Below, piece by piece: positions 1 through 8,287 of a DNA stretch of 25,825 nucleotides (positions within the stretch are counted from its first letter, which is position 1; every line of letters starts with the position of its first letter). The notes beneath the pieces are model-generated. The model saw only the letters and a list, made by a program, of their open reading frames with translations. It made no database searches and was not told the origin of the DNA. The stretch covers positions 1 to 25,825 of the forward strand of contig CAZFAP010000058.1 in assembly GCA_964516325.1 (NCBI GenBank). Direction: 5' to 3'. This stretch comes from CAZFAP01 sp964516325 (GTDB lineage Bacteria; Auribacterota; JABMQX01). Made by a program: the position numbers and the translations under genes.

Positions 1-367
1 AACTGGCCCCTTGCAAATCAACAACTTACGACAACAACTGACAAACATTGGCTAACTCACGGAGAAGCGCTTATCCTGTAACTCCGTCCGAGAATACGTC
101 AGCGACTTTGTAATCAGTGCACTGACACGAGGAGGGGGATCAAGCTCCCCCATCCCGCCTTTGGCGGGACTGTGGCAAGCCACAGCACTCCAAAGGGCAG
201 CCCCCGGGACAGCACCGGAAGCTCTTCGGCTTTGCGGCTTTGCAAGAGGTCTGCTCTCTCCAGACTTTGTGTTTTCTGAGCAAGGCGCAAAGACGCCGAG
301 CGTCACGTTCTGAAGAAGCCGAATGCCGGGGTACGCCAACTGATACGCAGCCAGACTCACAGAAGGG
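1..367. other. Intergenic stretch with small palindromes, no supported gene
   Basis: No reading frame here has a credible start, ribosome binding site or recognisable protein. Two perfect inverted repeats are visible: CCCGCC-TTT-GGCGGG at 154-168 and TGTGGC-AA-GCCACA at 171-184. The first belongs to a palindrome type (CCGCC, 3-nt loop, GGCGG) that recurs in other gaps of this window at 6624-6640, 10956-10972 and inside the terminator near 21100. The phrase 'cagcactccaa' that follows the second palindrome recurs at 9022-9032, again right after a palindrome. Confidence 0.6.
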
Positions 368-832
368 CTATTTCGGCGTTTCGGGTGGGAGGGGATTGGT
401 GATTTTCCACTTGCCGTTATAGAGCTTCAGCCTTTCCTCGTAGGTCTCGCCGGGCTTCAGTTCACTGGTAATCGGGTTTCTGTGGGAGACGAGGATGCGG
501 ACGGAAGCGGTCTCTCCGACGTAATCACGGCCGGTTATCGCCCAGAAGGTGTCCATATACTCGATGGGCCAGTTCTTGCACTCCTCTTTCCAGTTCTTCT
601 TGATTCTTGCCTTCTCCTCCTTGGGGAGGGTCTCGTCGTAGTCGCAGCAGCGATAGGCTGTTCGCCAGTCCCCCGCTCTTTTGGCGGCGAGAAAACCCCG
701 CATCACGGAGACAGGGTCCTGCCAGTCTATGGTCCTTTTGGGACGTGCGGAAGCCGGGGGCTTGAGACCCCTGGTGCAGCCGAGATCGAGTGTGAGAAGG
801 GTAAGAAAGGTAACAAGGAGGAACCGTTTCAC
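368..832 (-). CDS. Small exported lipoprotein-like protein, unknown function
   Basis: This 154-residue protein begins at a GTG codon preceded by AGAGGG about 7 bases upstream. It has a short positive N-terminus (MKRF), a hydrophobic stretch to about residue 17, and then Leu-Asp-Leu-Gly-Cys. That resembles a lipobox, but Asp sits at the -3 position where Leu is usual, so lipidation is plausible and not certain. The remainder is a soluble domain of about 110 residues that resembles in length and layout the small NTF2-like or DUF4878-like folds often found in bacterial lipoproteins; this is only a resemblance. Residues 39-60 include a helix with 'VMRGFLAAKRAGDW', a pattern typical of such domains. 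The gene stands alone and is divergent from the SAM hydrolase gene. A TTGACA lies at 909-914 on this strand, but no good -10 follows it. Confidence 0.65.
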   Translation of the reverse strand: MKRFLLVTFLTLLTLDLGCTRGLKPPASARPKRTIDWQDPVSVMRGFLAAKRAGDWRTAYRCCDYDETLPKEEKARIKKNWKEECKNWPIEYMDTFWAITGRDYVGETASVRILVSHRNPITSELKPGETYEERLKLYNGKWKITNPLPPETPK

Positions 833-1089
833 CGTAAGCCCTCTCGATTTGCGTTAGACGGGTCAAATCGCCCGTGTTCGAACAATTTCTGCACGGGCAC
901 AAACCTGATGTCAATATACACCCAAGTTCTTCAGGAGGCAAGTGCCGATTAGGATCTGCAAGGGCGGCGCCGCCCGGCCTCCCAACGGGATGGGTGATGA
1001 CAAGGGGCGGCAGGAGAGGTAGGATTGATGCAGACAGAAGCGAACGGGCGGAAGATGCTCGAGAGGGCCAGTTTCGAGGACGAAGAGAG

Positions 1090-1887
1090 ATGACGATGAT
1101 AACGCTGATAACGGATTTCGGTCATGAGAACTGGTTTGTGGGGACGATGAAGGGGGTGATTAAGAATATCAACCCCGATGTGGAGATTGTTGACATCACG
1201 CACGGGGTGCGCCCGCACAACGTGTTCGAGGCGGCTTTTGTTCTCGGAAACAGTTACGGCTATTTTCCGCCGGGGACGATTCATACGGTTGTCGTGGACC
1301 CCGGGGTTGGGAGCGGAAGGCACGCGATTGTGGTGAAGAGCTCGCGGTGCTGCTTCGTAGCCCCGGACAACGGGGTTCTCAGCTATGCGATGGAGAAGGA
1401 GGAAGTTGAGAAGGTCGTAAGGATCGAGAACGAGAAGTATCTTCTGCTGCCGGTGAGCGCGACGTTTCAGGGGAGGGACGTGTTCGCGCCGGTGAGCGCA
1501 TACCTCTCGCTGGGGGTGGAACCGGGAGAATTTGGACGGGCTTTGGACGAGGTCGTCAGGCTGAAGTCGTCGGTTCCGCAAAAGCTGGGCGAGCGGGAGA
1601 TCGCCGGGCATGTGGTGTGCGTTGACCATTTCGGGAATCTGATTACGGATGTGACGAGGGCGTTCATGGAGGAGTTGTTGGGGCTCTCGACGGTGCGGAG
1701 GTTTCGGATTTTGATCCGAGACCGGGAGGTGGGGAGGTTGTGCAAAACGTATTCGGAGGGGAAGGAGAATGAGTTGATTGTGATCATCGGCAGCTCGGGG
1801 CACATGGAAATATCCATCAACCGGGGTCGAGCGAGCGATATTCTGGGGATGAGCGAGGGAGGGACGTTCATCCTGAGGGTGCTGTGA
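1090..1887 (+). CDS. S-adenosyl-L-methionine hydrolase (DUF62 family)
   Basis: The 265-residue protein matches the SAM hydroxide adenosyltransferase family, which hydrolyses S-adenosylmethionine to adenosine and methionine in the cytoplasm. Family motifs are clear: ITDFGHENWFVGTMKG near residues 7-22 with the conserved Asp9, VDPGVGSGRHAIVV, the active-site region FVAPDNGVLSYA, and TFQGRDVFAPVSAYLSLG. The frame is open further upstream to 874, but I start it at ATG 1090 because GAGGA lies at 1076-1080 with 9-base spacing, family homology begins there, and the length then fits the family. ATG 1096 is an alternative. The upstream in-frame extension has no domain character. It is convergent with the malate dehydrogenase gene. 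Confidence 0.9.
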   Translation: MTMITLITDFGHENWFVGTMKGVIKNINPDVEIVDITHGVRPHNVFEAAFVLGNSYGYFPPGTIHTVVVDPGVGSGRHAIVVKSSRCCFVAPDNGVLSYAMEKEEVEKVVRIENEKYLLLPVSATFQGRDVFAPVSAYLSLGVEPGEFGRALDEVVRLKSSVPQKLGEREIAGHVVCVDHFGNLITDVTRAFMEELLGLSTVRRFRILIRDREVGRLCKTYSEGKENELIVIIGSSGHMEISINRGRASDILGMSEGGTFILRVL

Positions 1888-1930
1888 GCCCCCCGCCTGT
1901 GTCTGCATGCACGTACGCGCGCAGAGAGTT

Positions 1931-1983
1931 GGACAGGATGACAGAATGGACAGGATAATCTCGTGAATCCCGTAATCCTGTCC
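1931..1983. repeat. GGACAGGAT direct and inverted repeat between convergent genes
   Basis: GGACAGGAT occurs at 1931-1939 and 1949-1957, and its reverse complement ATCCTGTCC occurs at 1975-1983. The last two could form a 9-bp stem with a 17-base loop. There is no T-tract, so this is not an obvious intrinsic terminator. Close relatives of the motif lie at 3508-3515, 6614-6622 and 6769-6777, all outside genes. Confidence 0.6.
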
Positions 1984-1998
1984 GAAGTCAATTCGCGC

Positions 1999-2937
1999 TC
2001 ATGCCAGGAGCTTTTTTAGTTGCTCGACGGTGGACTTGACGTGCGCGGCGGATTTTTTCAGCTTTTCGGAATCTTCCGGAGAAAGCTCCAGTTCGACAAC
2101 TTTCTCGACGCCTTCCTTCCCCAGAACTACGGGGACGCCGACGCAGATGTCGGAGATGCCGTATTCGCCTTCGAGAAGGACGCAGCAGGGGAGAATCTGC
2201 TTCTGGTCGAGGAGGATGCTCTCGACCATGGCGGCGGCTGCGGCGGCTGGGGCGTAATAGGCGCTTCCGGTTTTGAGGAGGGCGACGATTTCTCCTCCGG
2301 CGTTCTGGGTGCGGGCGATGAGGCGGTCAATGGTCTCCTTGGGAAGGAGCTTGACGATGGGGATGCCGGAGACGGTTGAGTATGCGGGCAGGGGGACCAT
2401 GGAATCGCCGTGTCCGCCGAGGACCATTGCGGAGACTTCCTTGACGGAAACGCCAAGTTCCCCGGCGATGAAGCAGCGAAATCTGACGGAGTCGAGGACG
2501 CCAGCCATTCCCAGGACGCGTTTTTTGCCGAAGCCGCTTTTCTCGTAGGCGAGGTAGGTCATGACGTCGAGGGGATTGCTGACCATGAGGATGATGGAGT
2601 CGGGGGCGTGCTTGACGACGTTATCAACGACATCGTTGACGATGCCGGCGTTGACCTTGAGGAGGTCATCGCGGGACATGCCGGGCTTTCGAGGAATGCC
2701 CGCGGTTACCACGACGACGCTGCTGCCCGCGATATCCTGGTAGTCGTTGGCGCCAGTTATGGAGGCGTCTATCCCCTGGAGGGGGGCCATTTCGAGCATG
2801 TCGAGGGCCTTGCCCTGGGGCATCCCCTCCACGATGTCCGTCAAAACAACGTCGGCGACGTTGAGCTGCGCGAGTCTCAGGGCTGTGGTGGCCCCGACGT
2901 TTCCGGCGCCGATTACCGCGACCTTTGCGTTAGCCAT
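1999..2937 (-). CDS. mdh: Malate dehydrogenase, NAD-dependent (LDH-like type)
   Basis: The 312-residue enzyme interconverts malate and oxaloacetate in the TCA cycle. The nucleotide-binding loop GAGNVG is at residues 10-15, and Asp34 at the end of the second strand indicates NAD rather than NADP. Substrate arginines Arg83 (in IPRKPGMSR), Arg89 and Arg152, catalytic Asp149 and proton-relay His176 (GGHGDS) are all present. Arg-Lys-Pro-Gly-Met in the mobile loop favours malate over lactate. ATG 2937 is chosen because AGGAGGA lies at 2945-2951, 7 bases upstream, although the frame is open to 2997. The Ala-rich run around residues 250-258 (AAAAAA) lies in the usual C-terminal helix. It is monocistronic and convergent with the SAM hydrolase gene. 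Confidence 0.95.
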   Translation of the reverse strand: MANAKVAVIGAGNVGATTALRLAQLNVADVVLTDIVEGMPQGKALDMLEMAPLQGIDASITGANDYQDIAGSSVVVVTAGIPRKPGMSRDDLLKVNAGIVNDVVDNVVKHAPDSIILMVSNPLDVMTYLAYEKSGFGKKRVLGMAGVLDSVRFRCFIAGELGVSVKEVSAMVLGGHGDSMVPLPAYSTVSGIPIVKLLPKETIDRLIARTQNAGGEIVALLKTGSAYYAPAAAAAAMVESILLDQKQILPCCVLLEGEYGISDICVGVPVVLGKEGVEKVVELELSPEDSEKLKKSAAHVKSTVEQLKKLLA

Positions 2938-3177
2938 GGTATGGTCCTCCTGGGTTATGGCGATGGAGTAGGAGTTAGCGGCTGCGCCCGACGACACGAA
3001 GGGCGCTCACCGCGTTAAACGCGACAGGCAGAACGCAACGTCGCCCTGCCTGGGGTTTGCCCACGGAGTTACAGTGCCAGACTAATGCTCTCGACGGGAA
3101 ATAATCGGAAGCGACCGACCCCGCCCTCGGCGCCTCAGGTTACACCTGCTCCCAACGAGTCGTACGAATCGCCCGTG

Positions 3178-3327
3178 CTACTTCTTAACGGGAAGGATTT
3201 TATACATGCCGGTGCCGCACGTCGGACATACGCCCTTCAAGGCCGGCCGGCCATTCTTCATCTTGACCTCGACTGGCTTGGCCATTTCTTTTTTCGCTTT
3301 GCACTTCACGCAATACGCTTCAGCCAT
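3178..3327 (-). CDS. 49-residue zinc-ribbon protein (DUF5679-like)
   Basis: Reading the minus strand from ATG 3327 gives a 49-residue protein starting MAEAYCVKCKAKKEM, continuing with MKNGRPALKGVCPTCGTGMYK and ending LPVKK before a TAG. Two CxxC knuckles, Cys6/Cys9 and Cys34/Cys37, make a zinc ribbon. The layout, including the NGRPA turn between knuckles, matches the small DUF5679 family of unknown role, widespread in Chloroflexi, archaea and candidate phyla. GGAAGGGG lies a few bases upstream of the start, and a good promoter sits at 3402-3430. The high Lys content suggests nucleic-acid or ribosome contact, but that is inference. Confidence 0.88.
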   Translation of the reverse strand: MAEAYCVKCKAKKEMAKPVEVKMKNGRPALKGVCPTCGTGMYKILPVKK

Positions 3328-3401
3328 CTTTTCCCCTTCCCAGCGGTTAGGTTCGATTTGGGTTAAGTTCTAAGGATTTCAAGACTCCAAAAATTATCCA
3401 C

Positions 3402-3430
3402 AACCTATCAGCCCAATGGGAGGGTGTCAA
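3402..3430 (-). promoter_or_regulatory. Sigma70-type promoter of the zinc-ribbon gene
   Basis: On the minus strand TTGACA (3425-3430) is followed after 17 bases by TAGGTT (3402-3407), which is preceded by TG one base upstream (extended -10). Predicted start is near 3395, giving a leader of about 65 bases before ATG 3327. Confidence 0.6.
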
Positions 3431-3474
3431 GGAAAAATCGGCGATGCTGGTAACCCCTCGGTTTGGGGGGATTT

Positions 3475-3535
3475 CACCGCGGAGAACGCAGAGACGGGGG
3501 AAATTGGGACAGGATAACGGGATCCACAGGATGAC
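3475..3535. repeat. Degenerate CGCAGAG / ACAGGAT intergenic repeats
   Basis: CACCGCGGAGAACGCAGAGA (3475-3494) is followed by GGGACAGGATAACGGGATCCACAGGAT (3507-3532, written here as two ACAGGAT copies flanking CGGGATCC). Both phrases recur in other gaps: the CGCAGAG type at 6521-6550, 16023-16102, 18930-18943 and 20600-20630, and the ACAGGAT type at 1931-1983 and 6614-6777. They match no gene and look like dispersed extragenic repeats. Confidence 0.55.
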
Positions 3536-3598
3536 GCGGCGCGCCGCCAACGCGAGTTGTTCAACCGCAGAGATCGCGGCGGGATGCACATCGGGGAC

Positions 3599-4681
3599 CT
3601 ACTGGTGGCGTTCCCTATCTTGTTGAGGGGGTTCTTTGACTGCCGCCTGGACGAGGCGGAAGAAGCCTGCCACCCGTCTCCCCCAGTTTTCTGGCTCATC
3701 GCCTCCGGGCAATTGCGACTTTACGGACCCTACCCCAAGCCGAACCACAACCAGGTCGAGGCTGGGATTGACGACCACGAAGCTGTCGCCAAGGCCCAGC
3801 GCCCAAAAGGCGTCGCTGGGGATTTCCGGATACGTTCCGCGGCCGTTGCTTGCCCAATAGAAGGCGTAGTACGGGACGAAGGAGGGAAGGTCGGTGGGGC
3901 GGGTTGCGAGGCGAATGAATTCCCGCGACAAGATTCGTTTTCCCTTCCAGCTTCCTTCTTGCAGGTAGAGGTAGCCGATGCGGGCGAGGGCGCGGTGTGT
4001 GATGGTGATGCCGGAGGCGAACTCGCGGCTCTTGATTCCCCTGATCGTCTTGGGGCGATAAACGTTGTCTCGCCAGGACCATTCGGAAGGGGGGACGCCA
4101 ATGGGGTCCATCACCCTGCGCTTCAGCACCGTCGCGAGGTCCTCGTTGAATCTGAGCGTGAGAAGCTCCGACAGGATGTTGGAAGTGTCATTGCTATAGA
4201 AGCCCGAAGTGCCTGGGCGATAGGTCAACTTTGGCGGGCGGCCGTCATCGAAGCCGGCGGTCATGGTCGCAAGATGCTTGATGGTGATTTCACGAAGCCA
4301 GCCGGTCGCGACGTTCTCCGGCGGTTCAAACCCGAGTTCCGGGTAATGTTTTTGGGCGAAGTCGTCGAGTTTGAGCAGTCCATCGTCCAGGGCAAGACCG
4401 AGGAGTGTGGCGCCGACCGAGCCTTTGGTGGCGGACTTGATGTCGGCAAGGTTTTTTGGGTCGCCCCATTCTTTGACGAGGAAGCCGTGGCGAATGACGC
4501 AGCCGGACCCGCCTCCGTACTTCTGCGCATAGGCCGCGGCCTCATCGAGAGCGGGGCTCAACATTCCCTGGCTCTCGGGGGAGGCTTTGGGCCAATCCTT
4601 GTCGGGCCAAACCGACGTGGGGGCTGCTTTCGGCGCAGTCGCGAGCCAGAGAAGCCCGAACAGAACCAGGAGACGCATCAT
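3599..4681 (-). CDS. Exported serine hydrolase, beta-lactamase/PBP4-like family
   Basis: The 360-residue protein has a signal peptide (MMRLLVLFGLLWLATAPKAA, cleavage near residue 20). It then has the penicillin-binding fold signature: Ser83-Ala-Thr-Lys86 as the SxxK nucleophile motif and Tyr162-Ser-Asn164 as the second motif. The third motif is less clear; a candidate is in 'GLGDSFVVV' near residues 315-323. Such proteins hydrolyse esters or D-amino-acid peptides in the periplasm; a true beta-lactamase role cannot be inferred. The frame reaches 4711, but GGAGG at 4689-4693 lies 7 bases before ATG 4681, which decides the start. It begins 34 bases after the stop of the DUF2851 gene on the same strand, so the two probably form an operon. 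Confidence 0.88.
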   Translation of the reverse strand: MMRLLVLFGLLWLATAPKAAPTSVWPDKDWPKASPESQGMLSPALDEAAAYAQKYGGGSGCVIRHGFLVKEWGDPKNLADIKSATKGSVGATLLGLALDDGLLKLDDFAQKHYPELGFEPPENVATGWLREITIKHLATMTAGFDDGRPPKLTYRPGTSGFYSNDTSNILSELLTLRFNEDLATVLKRRVMDPIGVPPSEWSWRDNVYRPKTIRGIKSREFASGITITHRALARIGYLYLQEGSWKGKRILSREFIRLATRPTDLPSFVPYYAFYWASNGRGTYPEIPSDAFWALGLGDSFVVVNPSLDLVVVRLGVGSVKSQLPGGDEPENWGRRVAGFFRLVQAAVKEPPQQDRERHQ

Positions 4682-4715
4682 TGCTGTTCCTCCAACAATC
4701 CAGGGTCGCACCGGG

Positions 4716-6317
4716 CTACCGGCGGGGGTCGCCGGTCTGCTCGAGCCACCTGTTCAGGTTCGCCTGAAAATTACATTCGAGGCAGCCGCCCCTGTCCTTG
4801 CTGCAATAGTCTTTGAAAAGCTGATGGAGTCCTTGCTGGGCAACGGCGGACTCGACGGGGAGGTCTTTCTCCGCTTTTGCAAAAAGGCGATGACACATGA
4901 ACCGCGTAACTCTATTCTCCGGCAATTTCGGGATGAAGTTGTAGAGCAAATACAAGGTGCTTTCGTACTCTTCCGCTGTTTGCCTGAAGTGGAGCAGGAG
5001 GAGAGGGACGACGACGTTGACGAGGACCTCCTGGATGCGGCTGTCGCCAATGAGGGCGAGGGGGCGGGGGAGTTTCTTGCCGCCGAGGTCGTACCGATAA
5101 GACCAGTACTTGTCCTCGTCGCAGCGAAATAGGCCGTAAAGGCGCGAAAGCACGCGGAGGTATCTCGTTCGGATGTCCCCGGCGCGACCAGAGGCGGGCT
5201 TGGCGCCGAGCTGGCGGGCGAACCGGTCGTAATCCTTGCTGAATTCGGCGCCGGTCTCTTTCAGCTCCCGCAGGACTCGGATAGCGGCGGAGAACGGCGG
5301 CTGGTTTCTATGACGATGAACCCACTGGCTTGCGGCGGCGATTCTGCGGAGAGGGGCGTTGAGGGGACGAACTCTCAGGTTCCATTTTGTGGCATCCATG
5401 GGGAAGTAAGAGGCGCGCTCCGAGAAGTCCCGCCAGATGCTCTTCATGAAGCGGAAATAGCCGAGGGTTTCGTCGTCCCAGCCGGACGTTTCATCCTCCG
5501 GGAACAAGCCGGAGAGGCGCATGAGGACGCTCTGGATGCAATAGTGAGAAGCTTTTGCGAAGGCGCCGGCTACATCTCGCTGCAAGACGGACAGGGGGAT
5601 GCGCTCGGCGAGGATGAGGAAGGGCTCCTTGTTGTTGGGGTAGCCGAGAGCTTCCAGGAACCCCTTGTAGAGGACATCGTCGCAACCGGCTTCTCTGAGC
5701 CACTCGGCGAAGCGAGCGGACTTCTCGAGGATGCGCCATTCGCCCGCGATGCTGAGAAGGGTGCGCAGTTGGCTTTTGGTGAGGGCGGCGAGGAGTTCGG
5801 CGCACCTCCCCAGCCCGGCTTTTCTGTTGTATGGGAAATCGTCCGTCTCTATTTGGCCGACGATCTTGCGGAGGGGGCGGGTGAGATGCAGGGAAAGCTC
5901 AATTTGGGGGACTTTCTTGCCGGAGAAGGTCGCCAGGAATAGCTCGTCAGTGTCTCGCCACATGGAGACGTGGGCGATGAGGTTATCGAAGCGGGGCTCG
6001 CGGTGATGAAGGTGGGCCTGCCAATCACAGGAGCGAACGTGGATTTCGACGTCGCCTTTAAGCACTTCGCCGCCTTCAAATTCGAGGGCGGCGTGAATGA
6101 AGTCGGGTCCAGCATCGAGGTTCCAGATTCCGGGGGAGATGACCCGGACGGACCTTCCGTCGGCGGTTCGCAGGTTTCTGAGATAGGCTTGCGTGTACCA
6201 GATACAGGAGACGAGGCGCTCGGAGATGGGAATATAGTCGGAGGGCTGCTCCCCCAACGCGGCGGAGTCATAGTCCTTGAAGATGGAATAGTCGGAGCGG
6301 AAGCGTGGCTCTGGCAT
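4716..6317 (-). CDS. DUF2851 family protein
   Basis: The 533-residue cytoplasmic protein matches DUF2851. N-terminal hallmarks are IWYTQAYL, the GIWNLDAGPDFIHAAL segment around residues 62-78, and GDVEIHVRSCDWQAHLHH with FDNLIAHVSMW, all typical of the family. The N-terminal block, with Asp and Glu in a GPDF...GDVEIH pattern, has a layout reminiscent of restriction-like nucleases, but the function is unknown. The C-terminus carries Cys-Ser-Lys-Asp-Arg-Gly-Gly-Cys-Leu-Glu-Cys, a possible metal site also common in this family. An in-frame TGA lies directly upstream (…TGA GCG CTC ATG), so ATG 6317 is the only reasonable start; GGTGAG precedes it. It is the first gene of the operon with the serine hydrolase. 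Confidence 0.88.
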   Translation of the reverse strand: MPEPRFRSDYSIFKDYDSAALGEQPSDYIPISERLVSCIWYTQAYLRNLRTADGRSVRVISPGIWNLDAGPDFIHAALEFEGGEVLKGDVEIHVRSCDWQAHLHHREPRFDNLIAHVSMWRDTDELFLATFSGKKVPQIELSLHLTRPLRKIVGQIETDDFPYNRKAGLGRCAELLAALTKSQLRTLLSIAGEWRILEKSARFAEWLREAGCDDVLYKGFLEALGYPNNKEPFLILAERIPLSVLQRDVAGAFAKASHYCIQSVLMRLSGLFPEDETSGWDDETLGYFRFMKSIWRDFSERASYFPMDATKWNLRVRPLNAPLRRIAAASQWVHRHRNQPPFSAAIRVLRELKETGAEFSKDYDRFARQLGAKPASGRAGDIRTRYLRVLSRLYGLFRCDEDKYWSYRYDLGGKKLPRPLALIGDSRIQEVLVNVVVPLLLLHFRQTAEEYESTLYLLYNFIPKLPENRVTRFMCHRLFAKAEKDLPVESAVAQQGLHQLFKDYCSKDRGGCLECNFQANLNRWLEQTGDPRR

Positions 6318-7041
6318 GAGCGCTCACCGTCAGGGTCGTACGTGAAGCCCCTTGCCTTGAGGACCGCTTCAAGCGTGTGCCTCGATGTGCCTGCGAGCTG
6401 CAACTCGGCTCGATAAGCCAAACGATTTTGCAGGCGGTTGCACGCAGAGCGTATCAAATAACAACGCTACGTGAAAGCGAAAGATGCGTCCGGGGGTAAT
6501 TGCTTAGTTACCGGAGGGGGCACCGCAGAGAGCGCAGAGGGCGCAGAGAAGAGTGGTCCCGGGCAATGCCCCCCTGCGTTCTTCGCGTGCTCGTCAAGAA
6601 AAGAAAGACTGACACAGGATAACCCCGCCGATGGCGGGGGATGATCAGGAACCCCAGATGGACGCAGATGAACGCAGATGGATTGAAGAGTGTATATCTG
6701 CGTGTATCTGAGTTCATCCGCGGTTAATCTGAGACCGTGTTCATCCTGTGTGGCGCCGAGGGCGCCATTATCCTGTCCACCTCGTGCTGGGCGGCCTTGC
6801 GAGAAACCTCCCCGGGTCCTGCTCATGGCGGCGTACGATGATTCTCAAGGCAGAGAACGCAAAGGGCAGATGGCTGCGGCGTCCGAAGGAAAGGGAAAGG
6901 GGACACCGCTCGACGAGTTCGGGGCGGGGGCGGGCAGAAAAAGCCTTGACACTGGGAGGAGGTTTTGAGAAATTGGGGCGATTTTCAAACCCGGTTTGGA
7001 GCAAATCAAGAACATCAAACCATGCATAAGGGGGAGAAAGA
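6318..7041. other. Intergenic region rich in degenerate repeats and palindromes
   Basis: No gene is supported in these 724 bases. CACCGCAGAG followed by two more CGCAGAG copies lies at 6521-6550. CCCCGCC-GAT-GGCGGGG is a perfect palindrome at 6624-6640, and TGGCGCC-GAG-GGCGCCA another at 6751-6767. Between them is an inverted repeat of ACGCAGAT and GATGAAC (6662-6679) with ATCTGCGT and GTTCATC (6696-6718). ACAGGAT-type repeats flank the second palindrome (ATCCTGTG before it, ATCCTGTCC after it), as if the palindrome had been inserted into the repeat. A TTGACA at 6946-6951 upstream of the barrel gene has only a weak -10 (3/6) after 17 bases. Confidence 0.6.
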
Positions 7042-7806
7042 ATGAACCTCAGGATGCGACTTTCGGTGGTGGGTATTGTTGTAGTTGGCTTGGTGCTGTG
7101 GTTGGGCGCCGGCGCCTCGGCGGAGGAGAAAGCGGAGGGAAATGTTGAGCCTGCCGGGAGAAGTTGGAAGGCAGGGGTGGACGCGACTTTCTACAGCGAT
7201 TACATCTGGCGAGGGCTGGACAAGTTTGAAACGTCGGTGTCTCCGTCCATCTACGTTCGGTTTCCGTCGTTCTGCGTGAGAGCTACGGGAATCGCCGAGA
7301 CGGGAGAGGACGGCGGCATGGGCGAGATAGACGCCTCGTTTGAGTATTTCCTGTCGGTGAAGCAGCTCGATTTCAGCTTTGGGTACATGTACTACGGCTA
7401 CGACGATGCGCCGTATTCGGACACGTCGGAACTGTTCGGAAAGGTAGCCTGGAACACGGGGACGCCGATCATTCCGCTGCTGGAGCTCAACTGGGATGTT
7501 GACGCGGCGGAGGCGCTGTACGGGCGGCTTGGAGTGGCGTACGCGGACAAGGTCGAGAACGTGAATTATCGGGTTCTCGCGACGTTAGGAGCTGCTACGG
7601 AGGGATTCAGCGAGACGTATTTCTGGGTTTCGGAGTCAGGGCTAATTGACTTCGACATATCTTTCGCGATGGTGATCCCCGTCTCGGAGATTGTGAGCTT
7701 CGAGCCGTTCGTCGGCTTCTCGGTTCTTCTTGACGATTCCATCAAGACGTTCGTCGAGGACGATTCCAACGTGTACGGCGGGGCGGCAGTGCATCTGGTA
7801 TTCTAA
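7042..7806 (+). CDS. Outer-membrane beta-barrel protein (TIGR02001/porin-like)
   Basis: The 254-residue protein has a clear signal peptide with cleavage after Ala-Gly-Ala-Ser-Ala27. The mature part alternates aromatic and polar residues as in outer-membrane strands, and ends Ala-Val-His-Leu-Val-Phe with the C-terminal Phe used for barrel assembly. 'DATFYSDYIWRG' near residues 49-60 strongly resembles the start of TIGR02001 / TorF-like putative porins (SDYVFRG). The substrate is unknown. GGGGAG at 7031-7036 precedes ATG 7042. The product supports a Gram-negative envelope. It is followed 85 bases later by a response regulator gene on the same strand. Confidence 0.82.
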   Translation: MNLRMRLSVVGIVVVGLVLWLGAGASAEEKAEGNVEPAGRSWKAGVDATFYSDYIWRGLDKFETSVSPSIYVRFPSFCVRATGIAETGEDGGMGEIDASFEYFLSVKQLDFSFGYMYYGYDDAPYSDTSELFGKVAWNTGTPIIPLLELNWDVDAAEALYGRLGVAYADKVENVNYRVLATLGAATEGFSETYFWVSESGLIDFDISFAMVIPVSEIVSFEPFVGFSVLLDDSIKTFVEDDSNVYGGAAVHLVF

Positions 7807-7891
7807 AGCCCGACGGAAAGGCGGGGTTCGTGGGGGCAAGGGAGCGGCGCCGCGACCAGTCGCCCGGCGCTGCGGATGGAAAGGTGCAGCT

Positions 7892-8287
7892 ATGATTCTT
7901 GTAGTAGATGACGACCCGCTTCTTGCGGGGGCGCTCGCTGTCGGCTTCGAGAGCGAAGGTTACCGCGTCCAGCTTGCCAACGATGGCGGAGAAGCATACC
8001 GATACGTCAAGGACCCCGACTGCAAGCTTCTTCTGTTGGACATGCACATGCCGCGAGTGAACGGGGCGGAACTGCTGATCGTGATGACGAACGAGGGGAT
8101 ACGCGTTCCGACGATCGCTATGAGCAGTTTCCGGGACTTTACGACGGAGGAGCTGAAGGGATTCCCCGGGGTCGTCGCCTTCCTGCGAAAGCCCTTCGAG
8201 ATAGCCGAGGTTGTGAAATTGGCAAAGAAGTTCGCCCCCAAAAAGCGTGCCCAGAGAGCAAGGGTTGCCGGGAAGGGCAAGGGATAG
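7892..8287 (+). CDS. Single-domain response regulator (CheY-like)
   Basis: The 131-residue protein is only a receiver domain with a basic tail. The acidic pocket is Asp7/Asp8, the phosphoacceptor is Asp50 in LLLLDMHMPRVNG, the switch hydroxyl is Ser78 or Ser79, and the conserved Lys100 lies in FLRKPF. There is no output domain; residues 112-131 (APKKRAQRARVAGKGKG) are a Lys/Arg-rich tail that could contact nucleic acid or a partner. ATG 7892 is chosen because AAGGTG ends 5 bases upstream and the receiver starts exactly there, though the frame is open from 7730. No histidine kinase is encoded nearby, so the cognate kinase is elsewhere. Confidence 0.92.
   Translation: MILVVDDDPLLAGALAVGFESEGYRVQLANDGGEAYRYVKDPDCKLLLLDMHMPRVNGAELLIVMTNEGIRVPTIAMSSFRDFTTEELKGFPGVVAFLRKPFEIAEVVKLAKKFAPKKRAQRARVAGKGKG

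Noticed and set aside
52..360. Open frame of 102 codons on the minus strand
   Set aside because: No ribosome site and no domain; it crosses palindromes typical of intergenic DNA here.
886..914. TTGACA on the minus strand ahead of the lipoprotein-like gene
   Set aside because: The best -10 is AGAAAT after 18 bases or CAGAAA after 17, too poor to call a promoter.
482..952. Open frame on the plus strand opposite the lipoprotein-like gene
   Set aside because: Antisense to a better supported gene with signal peptide and ribosome site.
6318..6457. Open frame continuing upstream of the DUF2851 start in another frame
   Set aside because: It has only a TTG start, no ribosome site, and runs into the DUF2851 gene out of frame.
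6946..6974. TTGACA ahead of the outer-membrane barrel gene
   Set aside because: The -10 at proper spacing (GAAATT) matches only 3 of 6 positions, so it is not listed as a feature.
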